A stretch of DNA of 64,000 nucleotides from an uncultured Bacteroidales bacterium. GTDB taxonomy: Bacteria > Bacteroidota > Bacteroidia > Bacteroidales > Bacteroidaceae. Position numbers and translations under genes: made by a program. This document shows, piece after piece, positions 16,187 through 26,146 of the stretch; position 1 is the first letter of the stretch; each line of letters begins with the position of its first letter. The notes beneath the pieces were generated by a model, which worked only from the letters and a program-made list of their open reading frames with translations, was not told the origin of the DNA and did no database searches. Location: positions 62,001 through 126,000 of the forward strand of contig CADCBO010000003.1 of the NCBI GenBank assembly GCA_902799685.1, in the 5' to 3' direction.

Positions 16187-17854
16187 CTGCCATTTAAGGA
16201 TTACGCCTGATTGGGCGGGGACTGTGAGGCGGATGGGGAAGTCGGGGTGGAGGTTGGTCAGGAAGGTTTGCCCTGAGAGTAAATCTTTGACCTTTACGCC
16301 GTCCTGGGCTTTGAGATTCATGTAGTCAAAGGCATGCTGGGGGATGTTTACGGCGGTGTAGAGCGGCTGGTCTGTGAAGTTTGTCACTACTAGGATGGCG
16401 TCGTGGCCGTCGGAGCGCAGGAATGCGTACTGGCGGTGAGGGTTGAAATCCGATGACTGCGGATTTACGTACATCAGGTCAAAGAACTTGCCGTCACGTA
16501 TTGCGTTCTCCTTATTGCAGATACCCAGCAGAGTGGAGTAGAAGTGCCTGAGTTCACGCTCCTGTGCGGTGAGTTTTGCATCGTCCCACTTGCCGTCATT
16601 GAAAAGGCGGGTAAGAGTATCGGGAGCCCAATAATCGAATATTGTGGTACGTCCGTCAAGACCGCTGAATCCCTCCTGGTCCATACCGGGTTCGCCAACC
16701 TCCTGACCGGCGTAAACCATTACAGGACAGCCATCCATAAGGGCCGAAACTATCATGGCGGGACGTCCTTTTTGCGCGTTTCCACCGAAGAATCGGGATG
16801 CTACACGCTGCTCGTCATGGTTCTCCATAAAGTGGAGCATGTGCGGACCGTTCTGTCCGTTCTGCTGCCAGCAACGGGTGATTGCCGTGGCCGATTCACG
16901 GGACTCAACGACAGCGCGCAGGGTATCGTAAAGGCCAACCTTGTCATATATGAAATCAAATCCGCCCCAGTCGATGTATGAACCGTATGATCCGGGGTTG
17001 TAAATCTCGGCTATGAACTGTATGCTTGGATGAGCCTCTTTTACTTGACTGATGGCCCAATGCCAGAAGTCAACGGGTACCATCTCGGCCATATCACAGC
17101 GGAATGCATCAATGCCTTTTGCCGCCCAGTAGAGCAGTATGTGGAGCATCTTCTTCCAGGTGTCGGGAATGGGGTCGAAACAGTGTCTGCCGCCGCCTGT
17201 GTAATCAACTCCATAGTTTAGTTTTACAGTCTCATACCAATCTGAATATGAAGGAGTTGCAGTGAACTGGTCATTGCCTGTGGCACGTGCCGGGAACTCC
17301 TTGTAATCACCCCAGTTTACCTCTCCGCCAAGTGTCTGTCCGGGCAGATAATAGAAGTTGTTCTTCGGTGAGAAATGCAGGTTCACGTCATCGTCTTTTC
17401 CCAGGTCTTTCACTCCTTTGGGCTTGGCTATGGAATGATACTCGCGGGCCACATGATTTGGCACAAAATCCATGATGAATTTCATGCCTGCAGCATGGAC
17501 GCGGTCCACCAGAGCCTGGAACTCTGACATACGGTCAGGAACTGACTCGGCCAGGTCCGGATCGATGTCATAATAGTCACGGATGGCGTAGGGCGAGCCG
17601 GCAATTCCCTTTACGGTTTCAGGGTGTGACAGAGGAATCCTGTATTTCTTATAGCTGGTGCATGAAGCATGGGCTATGAGTCCGGTGAACCAGATATGAG
17701 TAACTCCCATCCGCCTGATGTTGTCAAGCACGATGGGAGTATAGCTGTTAAGTTTGCCGGAACCGTTTTCCTGGATGCTGCCGCCGGGGATATTCTGCCC
17801 GCCGCTGTTGCAGCAAAGACGTGTAAATATCTGATATATAACGGCTTTATCCAT
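16181..17854 (-). CDS. GH13 alpha-amylase family protein, cytoplasmic
   Basis: A 557-residue GH13 enzyme starting MDKAVIYQIFTRL, without a signal peptide. GH13 conserved regions are visible: DFVPNH (region I), DAFRCDMAEMVP with the nucleophile Asp (region II), FIAEIYN with the acid/base Glu (region III) and FMENHDEQR with the transition-state Asp (region IV). A C-terminal beta-sandwich domain ends in LILKWQK-like sequence. It probably degrades or remodels alpha-glucans such as glycogen or maltodextrin in the cytoplasm. It lies seven bases downstream of fabD on the same strand, so the two may share a transcript. The stop overlaps a palindrome. Confidence 0.88.
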   Translation of the reverse strand: MDKAVIYQIFTRLCCNSGGQNIPGGSIQENGSGKLNSYTPIVLDNIRRMGVTHIWFTGLIAHASCTSYKKYRIPLSHPETVKGIAGSPYAIRDYYDIDPDLAESVPDRMSEFQALVDRVHAAGMKFIMDFVPNHVAREYHSIAKPKGVKDLGKDDDVNLHFSPKNNFYYLPGQTLGGEVNWGDYKEFPARATGNDQFTATPSYSDWYETVKLNYGVDYTGGGRHCFDPIPDTWKKMLHILLYWAAKGIDAFRCDMAEMVPVDFWHWAISQVKEAHPSIQFIAEIYNPGSYGSYIDWGGFDFIYDKVGLYDTLRAVVESRESATAITRCWQQNGQNGPHMLHFMENHDEQRVASRFFGGNAQKGRPAMIVSALMDGCPVMVYAGQEVGEPGMDQEGFSGLDGRTTIFDYWAPDTLTRLFNDGKWDDAKLTAQERELRHFYSTLLGICNKENAIRDGKFFDLMYVNPQSSDFNPHRQYAFLRSDGHDAILVVTNFTDQPLYTAVNIPQHAFDYMNLKAQDGVKVKDLLSGQTFLTNLHPDFPIRLTVPAQSGVILKWQK

Positions 17855-17861
17855 ATCGGAC

Positions 17862-18725
17862 TTATCCTCTTATTCTCTTGATGAGACCTGTCAGCACTGT
17901 GCCGGGACCGCACTCAATGAACTCCTGGGCACCATCGGCAACCATATTCAGGACGCTCTGTGTCCAGCGTACGGGAGAATTGAGCTGGGTTACCAGATTT
18001 GCCTTGATTTCATCGGGGTTTACATGCGGTTTTGCATCCACATTCTGGTAGATGGGGCATATGGGAGTGTTGAACTGAGTCTCGCTGATGGCCTGTGCAA
18101 GTTCATCCTTGGCTGGAGTCATAAGGGGTGAGTGGAAAGCGCCGCCTACCACGAGCGGGAGGGCACGCTTGGCACCGGCCTCGGTCATAAGCGGACATGC
18201 GGCTGTGATGGCATCTTTTGAACCTGAAATCACCACCTGACCGGGGCTGTTGTAGTTGGCGGGAACAACCACCATGCCTTTTGCATTCAGGTCAGCGCAG
18301 ATTGCCTCGATCTTGTCATCGGCCAAACCGATGATGGCAGCCATTGTGCCGGGTACTTTCTCGCAGCATTTCTGCATGGCGTTGGCGCGCTTTGAAACCA
18401 GCTTGAGTCCGCTCTCGAATGAGAGGGAACCGCAGGCAACAAGAGCCGAAAACTCGCCCAGAGAGTGTCCTGCCACCATGTCGGGCTTGAAATCAGCGCC
18501 ATGTGACTTGGCTACTGCAACCGAGTGGATGAACACTGCGGGCTGGGTTATATCAGTGCGGCGCAGGTCCTCGTCGCTGCCGCTGAACATTATGTCGGAG
18601 ATCTTGAATCCAAGGATTGAATCTGCCTCTGCAAACAACTCTTTTGCCCAGTCAAACTGGTCATACAGGTCTTTACCCATGCCCGAGAACTGGGCACCCT
18701 GTCCGGGAAACACGTATGCTTTCAT
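17862..18725 (-). CDS. fabD: Malonyl-CoA:ACP transacylase
   Basis: A 287-residue FabD that loads malonyl groups onto acyl carrier protein for fatty-acid synthesis. Visible motifs are VFPGQGAQFSGMG at the N-terminus, the nucleophile elbow GHSLGEFSALV (Ser near residue 91), the conserved Arg in the following helix region, GAFHSPLM with the catalytic His (about residue 198), and the C-terminal IECGPGTVLTGL. The ATG at 18725 is chosen because homologues begin MKAYVFPGQGAQ; a longer frame adds ten unsupported residues. The amylase follows after seven bases. Confidence 0.93.
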   Translation of the reverse strand: MKAYVFPGQGAQFSGMGKDLYDQFDWAKELFAEADSILGFKISDIMFSGSDEDLRRTDITQPAVFIHSVAVAKSHGADFKPDMVAGHSLGEFSALVACGSLSFESGLKLVSKRANAMQKCCEKVPGTMAAIIGLADDKIEAICADLNAKGMVVVPANYNSPGQVVISGSKDAITAACPLMTEAGAKRALPLVVGGAFHSPLMTPAKDELAQAISETQFNTPICPIYQNVDAKPHVNPDEIKANLVTQLNSPVRWTQSVLNMVADGAQEFIECGPGTVLTGLIKRIRG

Positions 18726-18810
18726 ATCGTTATGATTTTCTGATAACCTGTGCAAAAGTAGTCATCATTTGGTGTGAACAAGAATTATTTCTTTACATTT
18801 TTGATGATAC

Positions 18811-18840
18811 TACACAATTGTTGCTTTTTGTGCGCGTTAT
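18811..18840 (+). promoter_or_regulatory. Conserved promoter-like element of polysaccharide module A
   Basis: This 30-base stretch matches 27507-27536 at 24 of 30 positions, ending in TTTTGTGCGCGTTAT here and TTTTGTGCACGTTAT there. Both lie just upstream of the first gene of a polysaccharide transcription unit. A TnCnTTTTG stretch may be a variant -7 box with the start site in the CGTTAT segment. Function is inferred from position and conservation. Confidence 0.5.
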
Positions 18841-18852
18841 ATAAAAAATAAT

Positions 18853-19926
18853 ATGCCGGCTATGGAGAAAGAAAAAAGATTGATGCCCCAGATTAACCTG
18901 ATGACGTTGATAACCCAACTATGGAGCAGGAAGTGGACAATCATCCTTATAGCATTCATAAGTGGTGTTGTGGGATTCCTGCTTGCTCTTGACATACCCA
19001 AGAGATACAGGACAGTAGTAACTCTTGCCCCTGAATCAACCGAATCTGATCTTGCGTCTGCCGCGTCTTCCATAACATCGCTCCTTGGAGGCGGTTTTGG
19101 TGCCCCGACTTCGGACGCCATCTACCCGGAACTTTATCCGGATATAATCAACACGATTCCGTTCAGTGTGGAGATGCTGAACATTCCTGTCAGTACGGTT
19201 GACGGCTCTTATTCCGGTGATTTGTACCATTATCTTACCTCGGCTCAGAAATTACCTTGGTGGAGTTGGATAAAATACAGTATAAAAGAACTGTTCAGGA
19301 GCAAAAAAACAGGTGGAAGTGAAGTTCTTGATCCCTATCGCATTACCAAAAGGCAGATGACGGTAATAGATTCATTCCATAAAATGGTGACATGTGAAGT
19401 TGATGTCAAGACAAGCGTGATAACGCTGACATCCCAGATGCAGGACAAACTGGTAGCCTGTACGGTGGCCGACAGCCTGTGCGTAAAACTTCAGGAGTAT
19501 GTGACCGCATACAAGACCAACAAGGCTAATAATGACCTTGCTACAGTGAAAAGACTGTATGATGAAGCCCGGTCTGATTATATGTCTGCACAGCAGGAAT
19601 ATGCTTCTTTTCTGGACCGAAACGTGAATATGGCGCGTGAGAGCGTTAAGGCAGAGGCTGTAAGGCTGGAAAATGAACAGAACATAACTTTTGGCGTATA
19701 TCAGGAAATGTCGTCTCAACTTGCGGCTGCCAGGGCAAAGCTTCAGGAGCAGACCCCGGCGTTCACCGTATTGGAACCTGCCCGTCTCGCCGAGTGGCAT
19801 TTTGCACCCAAGAAGTCTGTAATTGCTGTGATATTCGCATTTTTAGGAGGTATTTGTGCATGCGTTTGGCTTATGTTCAAAATCAATTCACATGACATAA
19901 AGGAGTGGTTCAGAAAGGAGGATTAG
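18853..19926 (+). CDS. Wzz-type chain-length determinant, module A
   Basis: A 357-residue inner-membrane polysaccharide co-polymerase. It has a transmembrane helix near residues 24-45, a periplasmic region with coiled-coil-forming segments (about 200-290), and a second helix near 318-340 followed by a short basic tail. These proteins set chain length in Wzx/Wzy pathways. No kinase domain is present. It begins module A, right after the conserved promoter element; a second start nine bases downstream (MEKEK) aligns better with the module B homologue at 30694. A strong AAAGGAGG near its end serves wecB. Confidence 0.85.
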   Translation: MPAMEKEKRLMPQINLMTLITQLWSRKWTIILIAFISGVVGFLLALDIPKRYRTVVTLAPESTESDLASAASSITSLLGGGFGAPTSDAIYPELYPDIINTIPFSVEMLNIPVSTVDGSYSGDLYHYLTSAQKLPWWSWIKYSIKELFRSKKTGGSEVLDPYRITKRQMTVIDSFHKMVTCEVDVKTSVITLTSQMQDKLVACTVADSLCVKLQEYVTAYKTNKANNDLATVKRLYDEARSDYMSAQQEYASFLDRNVNMARESVKAEAVRLENEQNITFGVYQEMSSQLAAARAKLQEQTPAFTVLEPARLAEWHFAPKKSVIAVIFAFLGGICACVWLMFKINSHDIKEWFRKED

Positions 19927-19928
19927 GG

Positions 19929-21089
19929 ATGAAAAAGGTGATGTTTGTATTCGGAACCAGACCTGAGGCCATAAAGATGGCTCCTTTAGTACGTGAATTC
20001 AGAAAATACCCTGAAGAGTTTGAAACTATGGTTTGTGTAACCGGTCAACACAGGGAGATGCTGGATCAGGTCCTTTCCATTTTTGAGATCATGCCTGAAT
20101 TTGACCTTAATATCATGAAACATGGACAGGATTTGTTTGATATAACCTCCAGGGTGTTGTGCGGAATGCGTGATGTGCTTATAGAGGCTAAACCTGATGT
20201 GGTCCTGGTTCATGGAGACACCACGACGTCAACAGCAGCCGCACTTGCGGCATTCTATATGCAGATTCCGGTAGGGCATGTTGAAGCCGGACTGCGTACC
20301 GGCAACATATACAGTCCATGGCCCGAGGAGATGAATCGTCAGATAACCGGCAGGATAGCATCCTTTGATTTTGCACCCACACCTTTGAACCGGAACAATC
20401 TTCTTAAAGAGAATGTTCCGGACAGTAAGATAACAGTAACAGGTAATACTGTCATTGATGCTTTGCATATGGTTGTGGAACGCATAAGAAATGATAAGGG
20501 GCTGGCAGATGAGTTGCATAAATCTCTTATGATTGCAGGATATGACACTGACAGGCTTACCGATGGGCATAGGATGCTCCTGATAACCGGCCACCGCCGT
20601 GAGAATTTCGGTGACGGGTTCATAAACATCTGCAACGCAATAAAAGACCTTTCCATAAAATATCGGGATGTGGATTTTATTTATCCCATGCATCTTAATC
20701 CTAATGTCCGCAAGCCTATACATCAGGTGTTCGGAGAGAATCTTGACGGGCTTAGCAATATGTTTTTCATAGAACCGCTTGGGTATCTGTCTTTTGTCTA
20801 TCTTATGGAGAAGAGTTATCTGGTTCTGACAGACAGTGGAGGCATACAGGAGGAGGCACCTGGTTTAAGCAAGCCCGTACTGGTGATGCGTGATACGACC
20901 GAGCGTCCTGAGGCTCTTGAATCAGGAACAGTCAGACTGGTCGGGACTGATTACGGAAAGATAGTAAATGAGGTCTCAATGCTTATTGATGACGAGGAAC
21001 ATTACAGAACCATGAGTAATGCCGTGAACCCCTATGGTGACGGCAAGGCATCTGGGCGGATAGTTGATTTTGTTAGAAACAATATCTGA
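19929..21089 (+). CDS. wecB: UDP-N-acetylglucosamine 2-epimerase (non-hydrolysing)
   Basis: A 386-residue cytoplasmic GT-B-fold epimerase converting UDP-GlcNAc to UDP-ManNAc. Family motifs visible: FGTRPEAIKMAPL at the N-terminus, VTGQHREMLDQVL, VHGDTTTSTAAALAAF, VEAGLRTGN with PEEMNRQ, TGHRRENFG, and TDSGGIQEEAPGL with the substrate-binding region. The ATG at 19929 is preferred because it follows an AAAGGAGG ribosome-binding site (19914-19921) and sits just after the wzz stop. UDP-ManNAc suggests a ManNAc or ManNAcA residue in the module A polymer. Confidence 0.93.
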   Translation: MKKVMFVFGTRPEAIKMAPLVREFRKYPEEFETMVCVTGQHREMLDQVLSIFEIMPEFDLNIMKHGQDLFDITSRVLCGMRDVLIEAKPDVVLVHGDTTTSTAAALAAFYMQIPVGHVEAGLRTGNIYSPWPEEMNRQITGRIASFDFAPTPLNRNNLLKENVPDSKITVTGNTVIDALHMVVERIRNDKGLADELHKSLMIAGYDTDRLTDGHRMLLITGHRRENFGDGFINICNAIKDLSIKYRDVDFIYPMHLNPNVRKPIHQVFGENLDGLSNMFFIEPLGYLSFVYLMEKSYLVLTDSGGIQEEAPGLSKPVLVMRDTTERPEALESGTVRLVGTDYGKIVNEVSMLIDDEEHYRTMSNAVNPYGDGKASGRIVDFVRNNI

Positions 21090-21098
21090 TTTAGACTC

Positions 21099-22280
21099 AT
21101 GGCAATATACTTCATACCGTTGCTGATATGTCTTGTTTCGGCTGTCTCATACCAGTTATCTGACAACCGGCGATGGGCAATGGCGGTATGTGTATTGCTA
21201 TGTGTGTTTTATTGTTTCGGATTCATGACCGGAAGCGACTGGAGAACTTATGAGTACTGGTATGACAATCTGGATTTCAACCGCTTTTTCTATGGGTATT
21301 TGAATGAGCCGGGATATTATCTTTATATGATGATATTCAAAAAAGCGTGTGTTCCTTTCTGGCTGTTCTTTATATTAACCAAATCATGGCTTTTCATTGT
21401 TATTTACAAAAGTCTGTTTGAATATTCAAAAGAGTCAGGGTGGCTGTCGCTAATGTATTATCTGCCATGGTTTGGCCTATATTTCTTTATTGACAATCCC
21501 ATGCGCAACTGTATTGCGGTAGGATTGTTCATTTTGTCGGTAAGATATGTCATAAGCCGTGAATTCTGGAAATTCCTGCTAATGTCCCTGTTGGCAGCTT
21601 CGTTTCATTTCACCGCCTTGTTTGTCATACCGTTGTATGCCGTTCTGACCAAGGATGTCAGGAAATGGGTATATCTACTGTTGTTTGTGGTAATCAATGT
21701 CCTGTTCCTGAACAGAGATGTTCTGGTTAATGGCTTGACTTCGGTTTTTGGACTTATTCCATATTATCAGAGTAAGGTAATCACTTATTTCCTGTTTGAT
21801 TCTCCGTTTGCCCAGGGAAAACTGTTTTCGTTCGGAATGATATGGCAGACGGCCCTGTTTGTCTTGATATTATGTTATAAGGAGAGAATAGTTGAACAGA
21901 TAGGCGGCACTAAGGGACAGGTAGCTTTCAATGGGGCAATGATTTATTTCCTGTTGGTTCGGTTCACTATGAGTATGGAGATGTTCATGAGGCTGCAGCT
22001 GTATATGTCTGTATTTGTATGTGTATGTATTGGCCTTGTGATATTGTCGTTTGAGTGGCGTTCCAGATTAATGTACCTGTGTGTCCTTTTTATGGTATCT
22101 TCATATGTCTGTATGGACAGGGTGACAGGTTCTGCCAGATATATTCCATACAGCAATGTCCTGGAATATGTCGTAAAAGGTGATTATCCGTCATTCTCCG
22201 CGCGTTATTACTACAATATAAAACACAGTCCTTATACCAGGGAGATAGACGTGCCGGATAAAACGTCTGCAAGACAGTAG
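21099..22280 (+). CDS. EpsG/Wzy-type polysaccharide polymerase, module A
   Basis: A 393-residue polytopic membrane protein with about ten hydrophobic segments. The N-terminal third carries the EpsG-family signature MTGSDWRTYEYWYD (about residues 43-57), followed by LNEPGYYLYMMIFK. Such proteins act as the Wzy polymerase that joins undecaprenyl-linked repeat units in the periplasm. It stands between wecB and a flippase, nine bases after the wecB stop and four before the flippase start, as expected for an operon. Confidence 0.82.
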   Translation: MAIYFIPLLICLVSAVSYQLSDNRRWAMAVCVLLCVFYCFGFMTGSDWRTYEYWYDNLDFNRFFYGYLNEPGYYLYMMIFKKACVPFWLFFILTKSWLFIVIYKSLFEYSKESGWLSLMYYLPWFGLYFFIDNPMRNCIAVGLFILSVRYVISREFWKFLLMSLLAASFHFTALFVIPLYAVLTKDVRKWVYLLLFVVINVLFLNRDVLVNGLTSVFGLIPYYQSKVITYFLFDSPFAQGKLFSFGMIWQTALFVLILCYKERIVEQIGGTKGQVAFNGAMIYFLLVRFTMSMEMFMRLQLYMSVFVCVCIGLVILSFEWRSRLMYLCVLFMVSSYVCMDRVTGSARYIPYSNVLEYVVKGDYPSFSARYYYNIKHSPYTREIDVPDKTSARQ

Positions 22281-22284
22281 GAAT

Positions 22285-23727
22285 ATGAAGGAATCATTAG
22301 GACAACAAACCATAAGAGGAGTTGGCTGGAGTGCGATTGAACGCCTATCGTACCAAGGGATAACATTCCTCATCCAGATAGTCCTTGCCAGACATCTTAC
22401 TCCCGACGACTATGGAGTGGTGGCTATGCTGGCCATTTTCCTGCAGATTGCCCAGGTATTCATTGACAGTGGGTTTGCCAACGCCTTGATAAAAAAACAG
22501 GACTGTACCGATGCAGATTATTCCACTGTGTTTTATTACAATCTTGGAATAGCTCTTCTCCTTTATCTTATCCTGTTCCTGGCATCCCCAGCCATAGCGC
22601 TGTTTTACAAGACGCCTTTGCTGGTACCGGTCTTGAGAGTTCTGGCTTTGACGCTGATTTTCAATGCCCTGTCAATAGTTCAGCAGACAAGATTGGTTAA
22701 ACAGGTGGATTTCAAGTCGCAGTCTGTCGTGACATTTACCAGTGCGGTTGTATCGGGCGCTGTAGGCATCTATTTCGCTTGCCGCGGATTGGGCGCATGG
22801 GCGCTTGTTATCCAACAGCTCCTGAACAGCATCTTGAGGACGGTCATCTATTGGGCTGTTGTAAGATGGATGCCGCGCCTTATATTCTCAATGGAGTCAT
22901 TCCGATTTTTGTTCGGTTTCGGTTCCAAATTGCTGGTAAGCACACTCATTGATGTCATATATAAGAATCTCTATAAACTTGTGATTGGAAAGAGGTTTAT
23001 GGAAAGGGATCTGGGTTTCTATACAAAAGCCGAAGAGTTTGCCATATTTCCTTCCACAAATGCTGCAAATATCATATCCAGGGTATGTTTCCCCATATTG
23101 AGCAGAATTCAGGATGATGATGCCAGACTATCAAGGGTTTACAGATCACTTATCCGGTATTCATCCTGGGGCATTTTTCCGATGATGATAGGATTGCTGG
23201 CTGTATCAGAGCCATTTATCATTACTTTCCTTAAAGAACCATGGGCTCCGGCTGTTCCAATACTCAGGATTCTATGTCTTGACTGGATGTTGGATTTCAT
23301 TTGTGTCTTGAATCTTAATCTTCTTTTTGTGAAAGGCAGGACAGATTTGGTACTGAATCTGCAGATTGTAAAAAAAATAATAGCATTGTCCATACTGTTC
23401 ATGTCTGTACCGTTCGGTCTTGTAGGTATGTGCTGGGGACGTGTGATTTATTCCGTCATTTCGGTTTGTATCAACACATATTATACCAAAAGGCTTATTG
23501 GACTGGGGCTTTTTTCACAGTTGGGTGATATTATTCCATTTATGCTGGCATCGGCTGTAATGGGTGTCCTTGTCTATGTAATTATTAGTCAAATAGATTG
23601 CAGCCAGGTGGTTAGGCTTACGGTGGGCATATTGACCGGTGTCTTTGCTTATACACTCATTTCATTCCTGTTTTTCAAGAGTGAGATGAAAATACTGAAA
23701 GATATACGGAGAATAGGAAATGAATGA
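22285..23727 (+). CDS. Wzx-type oligosaccharide flippase, module A
   Basis: A 480-residue MOP-superfamily membrane protein with 12-14 predicted helices. The N-terminal GVGWSAIERLSYQGITFLIQ and LARHLTPDDYGVVAML segments are typical of the WzxC/polysaccharide-transport branch. It would flip lipid-linked repeat units to the periplasm for the EpsG-type polymerase encoded just upstream. Its end overlaps the next gene by eight bases. Confidence 0.88.
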   Translation: MKESLGQQTIRGVGWSAIERLSYQGITFLIQIVLARHLTPDDYGVVAMLAIFLQIAQVFIDSGFANALIKKQDCTDADYSTVFYYNLGIALLLYLILFLASPAIALFYKTPLLVPVLRVLALTLIFNALSIVQQTRLVKQVDFKSQSVVTFTSAVVSGAVGIYFACRGLGAWALVIQQLLNSILRTVIYWAVVRWMPRLIFSMESFRFLFGFGSKLLVSTLIDVIYKNLYKLVIGKRFMERDLGFYTKAEEFAIFPSTNAANIISRVCFPILSRIQDDDARLSRVYRSLIRYSSWGIFPMMIGLLAVSEPFIITFLKEPWAPAVPILRILCLDWMLDFICVLNLNLLFVKGRTDLVLNLQIVKKIIALSILFMSVPFGLVGMCWGRVIYSVISVCINTYYTKRLIGLGLFSQLGDIIPFMLASAVMGVLVYVIISQIDCSQVVRLTVGILTGVFAYTLISFLFFKSEMKILKDIRRIGNE

Positions 23728-25006
23728 TTTATATAAGAAAATAAGAAAAACCGTATCGCCAGTTTACCGGCATTGGGAAATGCTGGTAAAGATAGCATGG
23801 TATAGAGCCCATGTGGGCCGAATAATTGAATCTGTCCGACAGAAAGGGAGGATAAGAGTGGCTTTTCTGACAGTCAATCTGTCCATGTGGAAATGTGAGG
23901 AACTGTTCAGACTTCTTTTGGAAGATGATTTATTTGACCCTGTAATGGTCCCGATGCCCAGACCTATGTTCAATTGGGAGGCTGAAAAAGAAGAGCAGAA
24001 CAGGCTGATGGATTATTGCCGACAAAACGGTTTTCCATATATACCAGGATATGATTATGATAAAAATACATTTAATGGATACGAGGCCATAAAGCCTGAT
24101 GTGGTTTTTTACAGTCAGCCATATAGCAATGCTTCATATAAGGCACATAGGGTTGAGGAATTCTGGAAAAAATGTATCTTTTTCTATGTGCCTTATTGCT
24201 TCATAATAGAGAATGAAGCTGCTTTTGTAGATACATTATATGTCAATATCTGCCAGAACGTGTTTCTTGAGAATGAGATGGTAAGAAGCATTGAATGTGG
24301 TATGGCAACAAACAAAGGCAGGAATTTCATTGTGACCGGCTATCTGGGAGCCCGAAAGCTTCTGGTTCATGACGAATCCGACAGCCAGGCCTGGAAAATG
24401 CAATCGACTGATGTCAAGAGAATTATTTGGGCTCCGCATCATTCCATATTAAACAAGGACATACTGAATTATTCAAATTTTCTTGATATTGCGGATGATA
24501 TGCTGTCTCTTGCACATGAGTATAACGGGAGGGTTCAGTTTGCATTCAAGCCCCATCCCGGACTCAAGCCCAAACTATATGATCACCCAGAATGGGGAAA
24601 GGAACGGACAGACCGGTATTATGCGGAATGGAACGATATGCCTAATTCAATCCTGGCAGAAGGGTCATATGAACGTCTTTTCCGTTCTTCGGACGCTATG
24701 ATCCATGATTGCTCTTCATTTACTGTGGAATATCTTTATACAGGTAATCCTGTAATGTATGTCACAAAAGATGACCATCTTGATTATTTGAACGATTTTG
24801 GGAAGGCATGTTTTGATGTTCATTATAAAGGAAAGACAATAAGCGATATACGTTCATTTATTGATAATGTAGTTCTGGACGGACAAGATCCAATGAGAAT
24901 GATTCGCAGCGAATTTGTCGATAAGAACCTAATGCTTGATGATATGAGAACCCCAGAGCAGATTATTGCTGATATAATGAAGAATGTTTGTGTTTATGGC
25001 AAATAA
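23720..25006 (+). CDS. CDP-glycerol glycerophosphotransferase-like transferase
   Basis: A 428-residue protein of the TagB/TagF (CDP-glycerol:glycerophosphotransferase) family. Characteristic GT-B C-terminal motifs are visible: WAPHHS near residue 238, FAFKPHP near residue 274, and MIHDCSSFTVEYLYTGNPVMYV near residue 330. The family transfers glycerol- or ribitol-phosphate, or related polyol phosphates, to a growing glycan. The N-terminal ~100 residues look like a membrane-associating or acceptor-binding region. No CDP-glycerol synthesis gene is visible in the window, so the donor must be made elsewhere or be different. Confidence 0.78.
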   Translation: MNDLYKKIRKTVSPVYRHWEMLVKIAWYRAHVGRIIESVRQKGRIRVAFLTVNLSMWKCEELFRLLLEDDLFDPVMVPMPRPMFNWEAEKEEQNRLMDYCRQNGFPYIPGYDYDKNTFNGYEAIKPDVVFYSQPYSNASYKAHRVEEFWKKCIFFYVPYCFIIENEAAFVDTLYVNICQNVFLENEMVRSIECGMATNKGRNFIVTGYLGARKLLVHDESDSQAWKMQSTDVKRIIWAPHHSILNKDILNYSNFLDIADDMLSLAHEYNGRVQFAFKPHPGLKPKLYDHPEWGKERTDRYYAEWNDMPNSILAEGSYERLFRSSDAMIHDCSSFTVEYLYTGNPVMYVTKDDHLDYLNDFGKACFDVHYKGKTISDIRSFIDNVVLDGQDPMRMIRSEFVDKNLMLDDMRTPEQIIADIMKNVCVYGK

Positions 25007-25036
25007 GCACTATTATTGCAATGTTTTTGCAATGAT

Positions 25037-26146
25037 ATGAAGGTTGTAGTACTGACAAGCAACATAAATGAGGCACGCGTACCCAATAGAATAGCCGAAT
25101 TCAGAAAACGGGGATACCAATTGGAGGTTTATTGCTACTGTCGTGATCCGGAACGGCCTTTCCTTAAGGAGGAGGGGGTATTGTATCACGTTTTGGGAGA
25201 GGTAGGGAGAGGGGCTTCTTCATATTTCAAGCGGCTTTTCGCTGAGTTCAAGGATGTAAGAAAGGTCATAAGACAATATAAAGGCCAGGATGTAGTGTTC
25301 TACCTTATCAATAATGATATGGCTTTGCTGTATTACATGATAGGTGGCAGACAGCCTTTCATATATGAAGAAGCTGACCTGAGACATACATATTTCAGTT
25401 CCGGCATATTAAGGAGAGCGTTTGAATACATAGACAAAAGGATTATAAAGAGGTCTCTGCTGACTGTTTTCGTTTCAAAGGGCTTTGCTACTTATCATTA
25501 TGGCGACGGTAAGATACCCGATAACATCACGTATATATTCAACAAACTCAATCCGTCAGTTATGGATTTGCCATATGAGAGAATCCGCATTCCTGACGTG
25601 AACCATCTCAAGATGGGCTTTGTGGGGTCTATCCGTCTTTATGACAGCTTGTATAATTTTGCCAAGGTTTTCTGTGACGCTTTCCCTAATCATGAATTCC
25701 ATTTCTACGGCAATGTCGTTGACAGTAAGTTCTATGAACTCAAGTCATTAGCCAACTGTATTTTTCACGGCCCATTTTCAAATCCGTCGGACCTGCCTGG
25801 AATATATTCGGAAATAGACATACTTCTATCCACATACGATATCCGTTTTGATAACGTCAGATATGCTGAACCCAACAAGATATATGAGTCAATTTTTTTT
25901 GAGGTGCCTATTATAGTATCCAGTGGAACTTATCTGGCGGAGCGCGTATCGGATCTGGGTATAGGATATTCCGTTGATGCAATGGATGATGCGGAGGTAA
26001 AACGTCTTGTGTCCATGTTGACAAGAGAAGACCTTCTGCAGAAAACGGCTAATGCTCATTCAATTGCCAAGAAAGAGTGTGTCATAGACAATGATGACTT
26101 TTTCGGGATTCTTGAAGGCAGGCTGAAAACTATAAAAAAGGTATGA
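25037..26146 (+). CDS. Glycosyltransferase, GT4-like (GT-B fold)
   Basis: A 369-residue cytoplasmic glycosyltransferase. The N-terminus KVVVLTSNINEARVPNRIAEF fits the first Rossmann half of GT-B enzymes, and the C-terminal half contains MGFVGSIRLYDSLYNFAK, a Rossmann start, and YAEPNKIYESIFFEVPIIVS, a nucleotide-sugar-binding E-x7-E-like region. The ATG at 25037 is preferred over an upstream TTG because it begins the first beta strand directly. The donor and acceptor are unknown. It overlaps the next gene by four bases. Confidence 0.75.
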   Translation: MKVVVLTSNINEARVPNRIAEFRKRGYQLEVYCYCRDPERPFLKEEGVLYHVLGEVGRGASSYFKRLFAEFKDVRKVIRQYKGQDVVFYLINNDMALLYYMIGGRQPFIYEEADLRHTYFSSGILRRAFEYIDKRIIKRSLLTVFVSKGFATYHYGDGKIPDNITYIFNKLNPSVMDLPYERIRIPDVNHLKMGFVGSIRLYDSLYNFAKVFCDAFPNHEFHFYGNVVDSKFYELKSLANCIFHGPFSNPSDLPGIYSEIDILLSTYDIRFDNVRYAEPNKIYESIFFEVPIIVSSGTYLAERVSDLGIGYSVDAMDDAEVKRLVSMLTREDLLQKTANAHSIAKKECVIDNDDFFGILEGRLKTIKKV

